Source: JAGOCV01 sp049445855
GTDB lineage: Bacteria; Pseudomonadota; Gammaproteobacteria; Burkholderiales; Burkholderiaceae_C
Assembly (NCBI RefSeq): GCF_049445855.1
Contig: NZ_JBMSDV010000002.1
Span: 62,001 to 126,000, forward strand
Direction of reading: 5' to 3'
DNA: 64,000 bases
Below are positions 49,529 through 60,371 of the stretch, one piece after another. Position 1 is the stretch's first letter. Each line of letters opens with the position of its first letter. The position numbers and the translations under genes were made by a program. The notes under the pieces were generated by a model. It saw only the letters and a list, made by a program, of their open reading frames with translations. It was not told the origin of the DNA and searched no databases.

Positions 49529-50914
49529 ATGAAGACACGTACCGAGAAAGACACTTTCGGCCCGATCGAGGTGCCCGCCGACAAGTTGTGGGGCGCGCAG
49601 ACGCAGCGTTCGCTGCAGAATTTCGACATCTCCACCGAGAAGCAGCCGCGCGAGATCATCCGTGCGCTCGCCCAGGTCAAGCGCGCTTCCGCCACCGTCA
49701 ACCACGCGCTCGGCCTGCTCGACGCAAGGAAGAAGCAAGCCATCGTGGACGCCGCACAGGAAGTCATCGACGGCAAGCACCCCGACGAGTTCCCGCTGGT
49801 GGTCTGGCAGACCGGCTCCGGCACGCAAAGCAACATGAACCTCAACGAGGTGATCGCCAACCGTGCGAGCGAGCTGCTCGGCGGCGAGCGCGGGGAGGCC
49901 CGCCTGGTGCACCCGAATGACGACGTGAACAAGAGCCAGTCGTCCAACGACGTGTTCCCGACAGCGTCGCACGTGGCGGCGGTCGACGCGCTGACCAACA
50001 AGCTGCTGCCCGCCATCGACGTGCTGAAGAAAACGCTCATGCAAAAGGCGAAGGATTTCGACGACATCGTGAAGATCGGCCGGACCCATCTGCAGGACGC
50101 CACCCCGCTCACGCTGGGGCAGGAGATTTCCGGCTGGGCCGCGCAACTGGAGCACGGCAGCAGGCATGTGCGTGATGCACTGCCGCACCTGTACGAACTC
50201 GCCCTGGGCGGCACGGCGGTCGGCACCGGCCTTAATGCGCCCAAGGGCTACGCGGAAGGCGTGGCGAAGGAGCTCGCCAGCATCACCGGCCTGCCGTTCG
50301 TCACGTCGCCCAACAAGTTCGAATCGCTGGCGTCGCAGGACGCGCTGGTGCACGCGCACGGCGCGCTCAAGACGCTGGCCGCGAGCATGAACAAGATCGC
50401 CAACGACGTGCGCTGGCTCGCCAGCGGCCCGCGCAGCGGCATCGGCGAGATCACCATTCCCGAGAACGAGCCGGGCTCGTCGATCATGCCCGGCAAGGTC
50501 AACCCGACGCAGAGCGAAGCGGTGACCATGCTCGCCGCTCAGGTGTTCGGCAACGATGTCGCCATCAACATCGGCGGCGCGAGCGGCAACTTCGAGTTGA
50601 ACGTGTTCCGTCCGGTCGTGGCGCACAACTTCCTGCAGAGCGTGCGCCTGCTCGCCGACGGAATCCTGAGTTTCGACAAGAACTGCGCCGTGGGCATCGA
50701 ACCCAACCGTGAACGTATCACGGAACTGGTCGAGCGGTCATTGATGCTTGTGACGGCTCTGAATACGCACATCGGCTATGACAAGGCGGCCTATATCGCC
50801 AAGAAGGCGCACAAGGAAGGCACGAGCCTGCGCGAGGCGGCTGTTGCCTCGGGTCACGTGACGGGCGAGCAGTTCGACCAGTGGGTGGTGCCGGGCAACA
50901 TGGTGGGCCGCTGA
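49529..50914 (+). CDS. fumC: Class II fumarate hydratase
   Basis: A 461-residue, cofactor-free fumarase. Signatures: SSNDVFPTA, GRTHLQDATP with the catalytic His, and GSSIMPGKVNP. The ATG at 49529 matches the usual MKTRTEKDTFG start; ribosome binding site weak. Divergent from the class I enzyme over 145 bp, so the two isozymes may share a control region. Confidence 0.96.
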   Translation: MKTRTEKDTFGPIEVPADKLWGAQTQRSLQNFDISTEKQPREIIRALAQVKRASATVNHALGLLDARKKQAIVDAAQEVIDGKHPDEFPLVVWQTGSGTQSNMNLNEVIANRASELLGGERGEARLVHPNDDVNKSQSSNDVFPTASHVAAVDALTNKLLPAIDVLKKTLMQKAKDFDDIVKIGRTHLQDATPLTLGQEISGWAAQLEHGSRHVRDALPHLYELALGGTAVGTGLNAPKGYAEGVAKELASITGLPFVTSPNKFESLASQDALVHAHGALKTLAASMNKIANDVRWLASGPRSGIGEITIPENEPGSSIMPGKVNPTQSEAVTMLAAQVFGNDVAINIGGASGNFELNVFRPVVAHNFLQSVRLLADGILSFDKNCAVGIEPNRERITELVERSLMLVTALNTHIGYDKAAYIAKKAHKEGTSLREAAVASGHVTGEQFDQWVVPGNMVGR

Positions 50915-50927
50915 AGCGGGCGCGGTG

Positions 50928-51536
50928 TCAGTGCGGCTTGTTGCCGTAGGCGGTCGTCGACATCATCTTGTCGGTATAGGCGATGGCCATCGCCGAGAGC
51001 AGGAACGCGATGTGGATCACGGTCTGGGCGATCAACACCTTGTCGGTGTAGTTGTCCGCGTTGATGAAGGTCTTGAGCAGGTGGATCGAGCTGATGCCGA
51101 TGATGGAGAGCGCCAGCTTCACCTTGAGCACCGAGGCGTTCACGTGGCTCAGCCACTCGGGCTGGTCGCGGTGGCCTTCGAGGTTCAGGCGCGAGACGAA
51201 CGTCTCGTAGCCGCCGACAATGACCATGATCAGCAGGTTGGAGATCATGACCACGTCGATCAGCGCGAGCACCACCAACATGATGACCGTCTCGTTGAGC
51301 GAGGTGATGGGGGCTGTGGTCTTGTAGCCGATGCTGGTGATCAGCAGCTGAAGCGCTGCTTCGTTTCCGAATGCGGCTTCGACCAGATGCCATAGCTCTT
51401 TCAGGAAGTGCACCACGTACACGGCCTGCGCGGCGATCAGCCCGAGGTACAGCGGCAACTGCAGCCAACGGCTGGCAAAAATCAGGTTGGGAAGGGGGCG
51501 CAGGGGGGAAGATTTACCGGTTGCGGGATCGGTCAT
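50928..51536 (-). CDS. YqhA-family membrane protein (TIGR00645)
   Basis: A 202-residue protein; start ATG 51536 (MTDPATG). Four transmembrane helices (about 25-50, 75-100, 145-165 and near the C-terminus) and the conserved SLNLEGHRDQPEWLSHVNAS segment of the UPF0114/YqhA family between helices two and three. Function unknown. Convergent with fumC, 13 bp apart. Confidence 0.9.
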   Translation of the reverse strand: MTDPATGKSSPLRPLPNLIFASRWLQLPLYLGLIAAQAVYVVHFLKELWHLVEAAFGNEAALQLLITSIGYKTTAPITSLNETVIMLVVLALIDVVMISNLLIMVIVGGYETFVSRLNLEGHRDQPEWLSHVNASVLKVKLALSIIGISSIHLLKTFINADNYTDKVLIAQTVIHIAFLLSAMAIAYTDKMMSTTAYGNKPH

Positions 51537-51723
51537 GACGGGCTCGATTCGAATACCTGGGGCGGCAGCGCGCATTGTAGGGCCAGCCCACGGGACGGGC
51601 CGGGTTTCCACTAGGTAGGATGCCACCATACTGTGTCAGTGGCTTGTAAGTGCCGACGCGGACATTACGCCGCAAAAGCGGGTTCAATACGGAAACCCGT
51701 ACCCATAAACAGGAGACCGCAAC

Positions 51724-53721
<1,998 letters not shown>

Positions 53722-53738
53722 GCTTCCGGGGGACATCC

Positions 53739-53770
53739 AAAAAAGAAAGGCCGCATTGCTGCGGCCTTTC
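53739..53770. terminator. Bidirectional terminator between acs and the cytochrome gene
   Basis: GAAAGGCCGCA (53745-53755) pairs with TGCGGCCTTTC (53760-53770), with AAAAAA on the left and TCT on the right. It serves convergent transcripts. Confidence 0.8.
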
Positions 53771-53793
53771 TCTGGATGGTTGAGTGACAGAAC

Positions 53794-54105
53794 TTACTTC
53801 TGCCCCAGGATCCATGCAGACAGCTTCTTCGCGTCCGCTTCATTCACCTGCGGGTTGGCCGGCATGGGGATCGCGCCCCAGACGCCGGAGCCGCCCTTCA
53901 TGATCTTGACGGCCAGCTTGTCTGCCGCGTCCTTCTGGTTGGCGTACTTCGCCGCGACGTCCTTGTACGAGGGGCCGACGAGCTTCTTGTCCACGGCGTG
54001 GCAGGTCATGCAATTCTTGGACGTGGCCAGCGCCTGATCGGCCAGGGCGGGCTGGGCAGTTGCCAAAGTGGCCAGCACAGAGAAAACCAGCGTGAGATGT
54101 TTCAT
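53794..54105 (-). CDS. Small periplasmic cytochrome c
   Basis: A 103-residue class I cytochrome c (c-551/c-552 type). Signal peptide to PALA; heme attachment CMTCH at about residue 36; axial Met in AIPMPANPQV. The ATG at 54105 has GAGG upstream. It likely shuttles electrons to a terminal oxidase or peroxidase; the partner is not in the window. Confidence 0.93.
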   Translation of the reverse strand: MKHLTLVFSVLATLATAQPALADQALATSKNCMTCHAVDKKLVGPSYKDVAAKYANQKDAADKLAVKIMKGGSGVWGAIPMPANPQVNEADAKKLSAWILGQK

Positions 54106-54205
54106 TGGAATGCCTCGTGGGTTGCGGTACAGTCTTTCAAACGGCATTGTAGTAACGCTGGTTGACCTTCAGAAATTGCGGCATGAGCCGCTGCGGAGAA
54201 ACGTG

Positions 54206-54445
54206 ATGTTGTTCCTGGTGATTGGCATTGTCTTCATCGTGCTCAAGTACATGGAATTGACTTTCGTCGCGACCTGGAGCTGGTGGATCATCCTCTCCCC
54301 CTTTTTGCTGGCCGTCGCCTGGTGGCACTGGTCCGATGCTTCTGGCCGCACCAAGCGCAGGGCGATGGAGAAAATGGAGAACCGCAAGAAGGATCGTCTC
54401 CAGAAGCAACGGGATGCTCTCAAAGGTTTCAAGAGCCGCGACTGA
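54206..54445 (+). CDS. Small Trp-rich protein (TIGR04438 type)
   Basis: A 79-residue protein; ATG at 54206 with GGAG upstream. Two N-terminal membrane segments (LFLVIGIVFIVLKY and WSWWIILSPFLLAVAWWHW), then a highly basic helical tail (KRRAMEKMENRKKDRLQKQR). The family is restricted to beta-proteobacteria and named for its tryptophans; function unknown. Confidence 0.85.
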   Translation: MLFLVIGIVFIVLKYMELTFVATWSWWIILSPFLLAVAWWHWSDASGRTKRRAMEKMENRKKDRLQKQRDALKGFKSRD

Positions 54446-54487
54446 AGCGCCCGTCATTGTTTTTTGAGGCCGCAGGCGGACGAAGGA

Positions 54488-56179
54488 TCAGAAATCGTCC
54501 AGCACCGCGCCCTTGCTGGCGCTCGATGCGCTGAACGCGAATTTGGCCTGCACACCGCGTGTGTAGCGCGGCTCGGGAGCCGTCCAGCCTTCGCGGCGTT
54601 TGGCGAGCTGCTCCTCCGGTATGTTCAGTTCCAGCACGAGCTTGTGCGCATCGATGGTGATGGAGTCGCCCTCCTCGATGAACGCGATGTTGCCACCAGC
54701 GGCTGCTTCCGGCGCCACGTGGCCGACCACCATGCCCCAGGTGCCACCGGAGAAGCGGCCGTCGGTGATGAGGCCCACGCTTTCGCCCAGACCCGCGCCG
54801 ATGAGCGCGCCGGTGGGTGCCAGCATCTCGGGCATGCCGGGACCGCCCTTCGGGCCGAGGTAACGCAGCACCATCACATCGCCCGCCTTGATCTTGCCGT
54901 CGAGGATGGCCTTGAGCGCGGACTGCTCGTCGTTGAAGACGCGCGCCGGGCCGGTGATGACGGGGTTCTTCAGCCCGGTGATCTTGGCGACTGCGCCCTC
55001 GGGCGACAGGTTGCCCTTGAGGATGGCGAGGTGGCCTTCCTTGTAGAGCGCCTTGTCGATCGTGCGGATGACGTCCTGGTCGGCGCGCGGCTGGTCCGGC
55101 ACGTCCTTCAGGTTCTCGGCGATCGTCTTGCCGTTGATGGTGATGCAGTCGCCATGCAGCAGGCCGGCGTTCAGCAGCACCTTCATCACCTGCGGGATGC
55201 CGCCGGCGTTGTGCAGGTCCACGGCCAGGTACTTGCCGCTGGGCTTGAGGTCGCAGATCACCGGCACCTTCTTGCGGATGCGCTCGAAGTCGTCGATCGA
55301 CCATTCCACGCCGGCCGCATGCGCGATGGCCAGGAAGTGCAGCACCGCGTTGGTGGACCCGCCGGTTGCCATGATGGTCGTGACCGCATTCTCCAGCGCC
55401 TCGCGCGTCACGATGTCGCGCGGCTTGAGATCGTTCCGGATGGCTTCCATCAGCACACGGGCCGATTCCCTGGCCGAGTTCTGCTTCTCGTCGTGCGGGT
55501 TGGCCATGGTGGACGAGTAGGGCAGGCTCATGCCGAGCGCCTCGAAGGCCGACGACATGGTGTTGGCGGTGTACATGCCGCCGCACGAACCGGTGCCGGG
55601 AATCGCGTTCTGCTCGATCGCCTTGAGGTCTTCATCGCTGAGCTTGCCGGCGGCGTTCTGGCCCACGGCTTCGAACACGCTGACGATGTTCAGGTCCTGG
55701 CCCTTCCACTTGCCCGGCAGGATGGTGCCGCCGTAGACGTAGATGGCCGGCACGTTGGCGCGCAGCATGCCCATCATGCCGCCGGGCATGTTCTTGTCGC
55801 AGCCGCCGACGACGACCACGCCGTCCATCCACTGGCCCTGCACGCAGGTCTCGATGCAGTCGCTGATGACTTCGCGGCTGACCAGTGAATACTTCATGCC
55901 TTCCGTGCCCATGGCCATGCCGTCGGAGATGGTGGGCGTACCGAACACCTGCGCATTGCCACCCGCCTCTTCGATGCCGGCAATGGCCGCGTCAGCCAGC
56001 TTCTGCAGGCCGGAGTTGCAGGGCGTGATGGTGCTGTGACCGTTGGCGACGCCGACCATCGGCTTGCCGAAGTCGCCTTCCTTGTAGCCCATGCCGTAGT
56101 ACATGGAGCGGTTGGGCGCGCGGGCCTTGCCTTCGGTGATGTTGGCGCTGCGCAGGGGGATGACTTTCTTGGTGGTCAT
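54488..56179 (-). CDS. ilvD: Dihydroxy-acid dehydratase
   Basis: A 563-residue Fe-S enzyme of valine/isoleucine/pantothenate synthesis. The start ATG 56179 (MTTKKVIPL) is preferred over the longer reading. Cluster cysteines: NSTITPCN-type N-terminal region, VVGGCDKNMPGG and GTGSCGGMYTANTMS. The C-terminal GRFSGGTWG completes the ilvD/edd signature. Divergent from a LysR gene, its probable regulator. Confidence 0.96.
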   Translation of the reverse strand: MTTKKVIPLRSANITEGKARAPNRSMYYGMGYKEGDFGKPMVGVANGHSTITPCNSGLQKLADAAIAGIEEAGGNAQVFGTPTISDGMAMGTEGMKYSLVSREVISDCIETCVQGQWMDGVVVVGGCDKNMPGGMMGMLRANVPAIYVYGGTILPGKWKGQDLNIVSVFEAVGQNAAGKLSDEDLKAIEQNAIPGTGSCGGMYTANTMSSAFEALGMSLPYSSTMANPHDEKQNSARESARVLMEAIRNDLKPRDIVTREALENAVTTIMATGGSTNAVLHFLAIAHAAGVEWSIDDFERIRKKVPVICDLKPSGKYLAVDLHNAGGIPQVMKVLLNAGLLHGDCITINGKTIAENLKDVPDQPRADQDVIRTIDKALYKEGHLAILKGNLSPEGAVAKITGLKNPVITGPARVFNDEQSALKAILDGKIKAGDVMVLRYLGPKGGPGMPEMLAPTGALIGAGLGESVGLITDGRFSGGTWGMVVGHVAPEAAAGGNIAFIEEGDSITIDAHKLVLELNIPEEQLAKRREGWTAPEPRYTRGVQAKFAFSASSASKGAVLDDF

Positions 56180-56287
56180 TGTGTCTCTCGGGTCGTTCGT
56201 TCGTTCGTGGGGGACTCGTGTGTCCGGGGAGCGCCGAGTATGCGCCGCTTTATTCATTCTTTCCAATCCGTTTTCGACGATGAATTA

Positions 56288-56302
56288 ATATGTTTGGCAT
56301 AT
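56288..56302. promoter_or_regulatory. LysR-type operator overlapping the regulator start
   Basis: ATATG-N5-CATAT fits the interrupted-dyad T-N11-A box of LysR regulators and overlaps the ATG at 56301, suggesting autoregulation together with control of the divergent ilvD. Confidence 0.5.
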
Positions 56303-57212
56303 GAGTGACGCCAACATCGAGCTCAGGTTGTGGCGGCAGTTCGTTGCCGTGGCGGAAGAACTGCACTTCGGCCGTGCCGCCCGCAGCCTGCACATGACGC
56401 AGCCCCCGCTGACGCAGGCCATCGCGCTGCTGGAGCAGCGTCTGGGCGTTCAACTGTTCGAGCGCACCAAACGCAGCGTGCAACTCACCGAGGCAGGCCG
56501 CGTGTTGCTGCCGCAGGCGCGCGAACTTCTGGCGCGCGCGCAGTCGCTGCCAGCGCAGGCGCGCGCTGCCGCAGCGGGGGAAACGGGGCGTTTGCGCCTG
56601 GCTTTCGTGTCCACCGTCGGCTTCGATCTGCTGCCGCAATGGGTGCGGCTGTTCCGGGAGCGCCATCCGCTCGTGCAACTGGAACTGCTGGAGGCCACCG
56701 GCGACGTGCAACTCGAACTGCTGGCGCGGGGCGAGGCCGATGCCGGCTTCGTGCTCCACTCCCCCGGCTTTGCGCCGGAGGGGCTGTCGCATTGCGTGGT
56801 CGCGACGGAGCCGCTGGTCCTGGCGTTGCCGCAGTCGCATCCGCTTGCACGGCTCGAGTCGCCGCCGCTGGCCGACGTGCTGGCCGAGCCGATCGTGCTG
56901 TTTCCGCGGCGCATCCTGCCTTCGGTGTACGACGCACTGATCGCGCTGTACCACGCGGCCGGACAGTCGCCGAAGGTCGCGCAGGAGGCGATCCAGATGC
57001 AGACCATCGTGAACCTTGTGTCGGCGGGGTTGGGGCTGGCCTGGGTGCCCCAGAGTGTCACGCAGTTCCAGCGCAGCGGCGTGGTCTATCGTCAGCCCGG
57101 CGCCCCCGGGCGGCGGCGGGCGCTGCCGGGCTGCGAAACCAGCCTGATCTGGCCGGCCGGCAACACCGCGCCGGCACTCGCGCGCTTCGTCGAATTCGTG
57201 AAGGCACAATAA
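56301..57212 (+). CDS. LysR-family transcription regulator
   Basis: A 303-residue protein. N-terminal winged helix (LWRQFVAVAEELHFGRAARSL...QPPLTQAIALLEQRLGVQLF) and a C-terminal effector domain with a FVSTVGFDLLP start. It belongs to the CatR/BenM-like branch by the start of its HTH. It probably controls ilvD, with which it diverges. lgt follows only 5 bp downstream, so it is in the same transcript. Confidence 0.9.
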   Translation: MSDANIELRLWRQFVAVAEELHFGRAARSLHMTQPPLTQAIALLEQRLGVQLFERTKRSVQLTEAGRVLLPQARELLARAQSLPAQARAAAAGETGRLRLAFVSTVGFDLLPQWVRLFRERHPLVQLELLEATGDVQLELLARGEADAGFVLHSPGFAPEGLSHCVVATEPLVLALPQSHPLARLESPPLADVLAEPIVLFPRRILPSVYDALIALYHAAGQSPKVAQEAIQMQTIVNLVSAGLGLAWVPQSVTQFQRSGVVYRQPGAPGRRRALPGCETSLIWPAGNTAPALARFVEFVKAQ

Positions 57213-57217
57213 CCGCC

Positions 57218-58027
57218 ATGCTGATGTATCCCGCGATCGACCCCGTTGCCCTGCAGATCGGCCCCTTGGCCATCCATTGGTACGGCCTCACTTATCTGGC
57301 CGCATTCGGCCTCTTCATGGCGCTGGGCATCCTGCGTCTGCGGCACGAGCCGTATGCGTCCATCACCGGGCCCGGGGCGTGGCAGCGGCGGGACGTGGAG
57401 GACATCCTGTTCCTTGGCGTGGCCGGCGTCATCGCCGGCGGGCGGCTGGGCTATTGCATCTTCTACAAGCCGGCGTATTACCTGTCGCATCCGCTCGAGA
57501 TCTTCGCGATCTGGCAGGGCGGCATGAGCTTCCATGGCGGCATGCTCGGCGTGCTGGTGGCCATGGTCTGGTTCTCGCGCACGCGCAAGCGGCCTTGGTT
57601 GCAGGTGATGGATTTCGTCGCGCCATGTGTCCCTACGGGTCTGGCCGCCGGCCGTGTCGGCAACTTCATCAATGGTGAACTGTGGGGCCGCTTCTCCAGC
57701 CCCGACCTGCCCTGGGGCATGGTGTTCCCGCAAAGCGGCTCGATGCTGCCGCGCCATCCGTCGCAGGTGTACCAGTTCCTGCTGGAAGGCGTGCTGCTTT
57801 TCATCCTCCTGTGGATCTATGCACGCAAGCCGCGCAGGATGGGGCAGGTCAGCGGCGCATTCCTTGTCGGTTACGGTGTGTTCCGTTTCATCGCGGAATT
57901 CTTCCGAGAACCCGACAATTTCCTGGGAATACTCGCGCTCGACATGAGCATGGGGCAGTGGCTTTCGCTGCCGATGATCGTCGCTGGCGTGGCGATGTGG
58001 GTCTGGGCGAGCCGTCGGACAAACTGA
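57218..58027 (+). CDS. lgt: Prolipoprotein diacylglyceryl transferase
   Basis: A 269-residue, seven-helix inner-membrane enzyme that adds diacylglycerol to the lipobox Cys of lipoproteins. It shows IHWYGLTYLAAF, GGRLGYCIFY, the signature GRVGNFINGELWGR, and HPSQVYQ. ATG at 57218. Confidence 0.96.
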   Translation: MLMYPAIDPVALQIGPLAIHWYGLTYLAAFGLFMALGILRLRHEPYASITGPGAWQRRDVEDILFLGVAGVIAGGRLGYCIFYKPAYYLSHPLEIFAIWQGGMSFHGGMLGVLVAMVWFSRTRKRPWLQVMDFVAPCVPTGLAAGRVGNFINGELWGRFSSPDLPWGMVFPQSGSMLPRHPSQVYQFLLEGVLLFILLWIYARKPRRMGQVSGAFLVGYGVFRFIAEFFREPDNFLGILALDMSMGQWLSLPMIVAGVAMWVWASRRTN

Positions 58028-58140
58028 TTGCGACTCGCGAACAAGTTGGCGCGTTTTGGCGCCAGTTGGCTGTTGTTTCCAGCCGAAACGTCTTGAAAAT
58101 CCGTGCGGCCCCCCTTGCGGGTATTTGCTGGTGCTGATCA

Positions 58141-58156
58141 TAATTACGCGTAATTA
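58141..58156. promoter_or_regulatory. Palindromic operator upstream of the malonate regulator
   Basis: TAATTACG|CGTAATTA is a perfect 16-bp palindrome 9 bp before the GntR start, in an AT-rich patch that differs from its surroundings. A typical FadR-subfamily site is expected here, so it is likely the autoregulatory operator of the operon. Confidence 0.65.
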
Positions 58157-58165
58157 CGGAAAATT

Positions 58166-58849
58166 ATGCGTCTCGTCCCTTCCACACCCGCTCCGCTTTC
58201 CCTGCATGAAGAGGTTGCCGCGAAGTTGCGCGAGCGCATTTTCGGGGGCGACCTTGCGCCTGGCAGTTTCCTGGACGAAGTGGCGCTGTGCGAGGGGCTC
58301 TCCATCTCGCGCACGCCGCTGCGCGAAGCGCTGAAGGTACTGACGGCGGAAGGTCTGGTGCGCCACGAGCCGCGCCGCGGCTGCTTCGTCAACCAGGTGA
58401 CCGAAAAAGACCTGGACGAAATATTTCCCGTGATCGCATTGCTCGAAGGCCGTTGTGCCTATGAAGCCGCGCTGCATGCCACGGACGCCGATATCGCCGC
58501 GCTGGACATCCTGCATGACAAGCTCGCGCGCAATGCGAAGGCGCGGCGCATCAACGAATATTTCGAGACCAACTACGCCATCCATGAAGCCATCATCATG
58601 CTGGCCGACAACCGCTGGCTGGCGCAGGTGATCACCGACCTGCGCAAGATCGTGAAGCTGGCGCGCCTTCAGCAATTGCACGCTCCGGGCCGGCTGGAGC
58701 AGAGCCTGAGCGAACACATGGCCGTGCTGGCGGCGCTCAAGGCGCGGGACAGCGAAGGCGCGGAAGCGGCCATGCGCACCCATCTCAACCGCCAGCGTGA
58801 GGCGCTCACGAGCCTCGCCCGCGCGCAACGGTCCAAGGTGATCGCATGA
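58166..58849 (+). CDS. GntR (FadR subfamily) regulator of malonate genes
   Basis: A 227-residue protein. Winged helix at about 12-75 with SRTPLREALKVLTAEGLV, then a helical FCD effector domain with metal-ligand-type residues (RINEYFETNYAIHEAII, SEHMAVLAAL). Overlaps the decarboxylase start by ATGA. By context it senses malonate or malonyl-CoA (MatR-like). Confidence 0.88.
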   Translation: MRLVPSTPAPLSLHEEVAAKLRERIFGGDLAPGSFLDEVALCEGLSISRTPLREALKVLTAEGLVRHEPRRGCFVNQVTEKDLDEIFPVIALLEGRCAYEAALHATDADIAALDILHDKLARNAKARRINEYFETNYAIHEAIIMLADNRWLAQVITDLRKIVKLARLQQLHAPGRLEQSLSEHMAVLAALKARDSEGAEAAMRTHLNRQREALTSLARAQRSKVIA

Positions 58850-60291
58850 ACACGCCCACGTGGATTTCACGCAGTGTCTCGCTGCTGCGCGCCGCACCTG
58901 GTGAAAGCGGAGGTGGTGCAGCCGCCTCACCCGCACTGCGCAGCACGCGCGAGCGCCTGAAGGCCACGCTGCGGCGTGATCAGGAGGCCTTGTCCCCCCG
59001 CATCCTGCGTCGCACGCTGACCGAACTCCAGTCCATCGTCGACCTGCGCGTGAGCGAGGTCGAGGGCGGGCGTCGCGCCAAGGCCGTGGCCGAGTGGTAT
59101 GCCACCACCACGCCCGCCGAACGGCGCGACGTTTGGCTGCTGATCAGCGAACAGTTCGCCCCCGACGCGGCCAAGGTGAAGGGGGCGCGTGAACAGTATG
59201 AGGCGGCCGTGGGAACGCCCGAAGAGGGCCGGGCCGAAATCCGGCTGCGCCGCGCGCTGGTGTCTCCGCGCACACGGCTGCTGCAGCGCTTCGCCTCGTT
59301 CCCCGACGGCATGCGCTTCCTCGTGGATCTGCGCGCCGAACTACTGCCGCATCTCAAATCAAAGGGCGACGAAAGCGCGCGCCTGCTGGCGCTGGACGAC
59401 GAACTCGAATCGCTGTTCTCCACCTGGTTCGACGTGGCCTTTCTGGAACTGCGCCGCATCAGCTGGGATTCGCCAGCGTCGCTGATCGAAAAGCTCATCA
59501 AGTACGAAGCGGTGCATGACATCCGCAGCTGGTCGGACGTGAAGAACCGTCTGGACAGCGACCGTCGCTGCTACGGCTTCTTCCATCCCAGCCTGCCCGA
59601 CGAGCCGCTGATCTTCGTCGAGGTGGCGCTGCAGGACGATGTGACCGCGAGCATCACGCCGCTGCTGGACGAATCTGCCGAGGCGTCGGACCTGACGCGC
59701 GCCACCACGGCGATCTTCTATTCCATCAGCAACACGCAGACGGGACTGCGCGGCGTGAGCTTTGGCGATTCGCTGATCAAGCACGTGGTGGAAGAGCTTC
59801 GCGCCGAATTCCCGAAGCTGCGCACCTTCGCCACGCTGTCCCCCATCCCCGGCTTCAAGAGCTGGCTGGCGAAGAACCTGGCCGCGCAGATCGAACATCT
59901 GGACGACAAGCAGCGCGCCGAGCTCGGCAAGGTCGTCGATTTCGCCCCGCCCGGCCCGTCGCACGTGCTCGCGGCGATGGACGACGTGCTCGCGCTGGCG
60001 CCCAAATCACCGCTGCGCCAGTTCATCGTCCGATGTGCTGCCCAATACCTGGCCCGTTCGCTGGTAGACGGCAAGCCGGCAGACCCGGTGGCGCGTTTCC
60101 ACCTGGGCAATGGCGCGCGGGTCGAGCGGCTCAACTGGGCGGGCGACCCGTCTGCGAAAGGACTCAAGCAGTCGTACGGCCTCATGGTCAATTACCTTTA
60201 CGACCTCAAGCGCCTGGACAAGCACCGCCACATGCTGGCCCAAGGGAAAGTCCCAGCATCCGGCGAGATCGACAGCCTCTGCCTGACATGA
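58846..60291 (+). CDS. Malonyl-CoA decarboxylase
   Basis: A 481-residue cytosolic enzyme, malonyl-CoA to acetyl-CoA plus CO2. The helical N-terminal domain precedes a GNAT-like catalytic domain. The catalytic Ser is in FATLSPIPGF and the His in ARFHLGNGARVERLNW, followed by QSYGLMVNYLYD. It is translationally coupled to the regulator. With the synthetase at 62174 it forms the malonate to acetyl-CoA route. Confidence 0.94.
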   Translation: MNTPTWISRSVSLLRAAPGESGGGAAASPALRSTRERLKATLRRDQEALSPRILRRTLTELQSIVDLRVSEVEGGRRAKAVAEWYATTTPAERRDVWLLISEQFAPDAAKVKGAREQYEAAVGTPEEGRAEIRLRRALVSPRTRLLQRFASFPDGMRFLVDLRAELLPHLKSKGDESARLLALDDELESLFSTWFDVAFLELRRISWDSPASLIEKLIKYEAVHDIRSWSDVKNRLDSDRRCYGFFHPSLPDEPLIFVEVALQDDVTASITPLLDESAEASDLTRATTAIFYSISNTQTGLRGVSFGDSLIKHVVEELRAEFPKLRTFATLSPIPGFKSWLAKNLAAQIEHLDDKQRAELGKVVDFAPPGPSHVLAAMDDVLALAPKSPLRQFIVRCAAQYLARSLVDGKPADPVARFHLGNGARVERLNWAGDPSAKGLKQSYGLMVNYLYDLKRLDKHRHMLAQGKVPASGEIDSLCLT

Positions 60292-60371
60292 CAATCAGTG
60301 TTCCCCGACGGTGCCGCAGAGCGCCGCGCTTCCGCATCGAAAACAGCTTCCATAACGACAGGAGACAAGAG

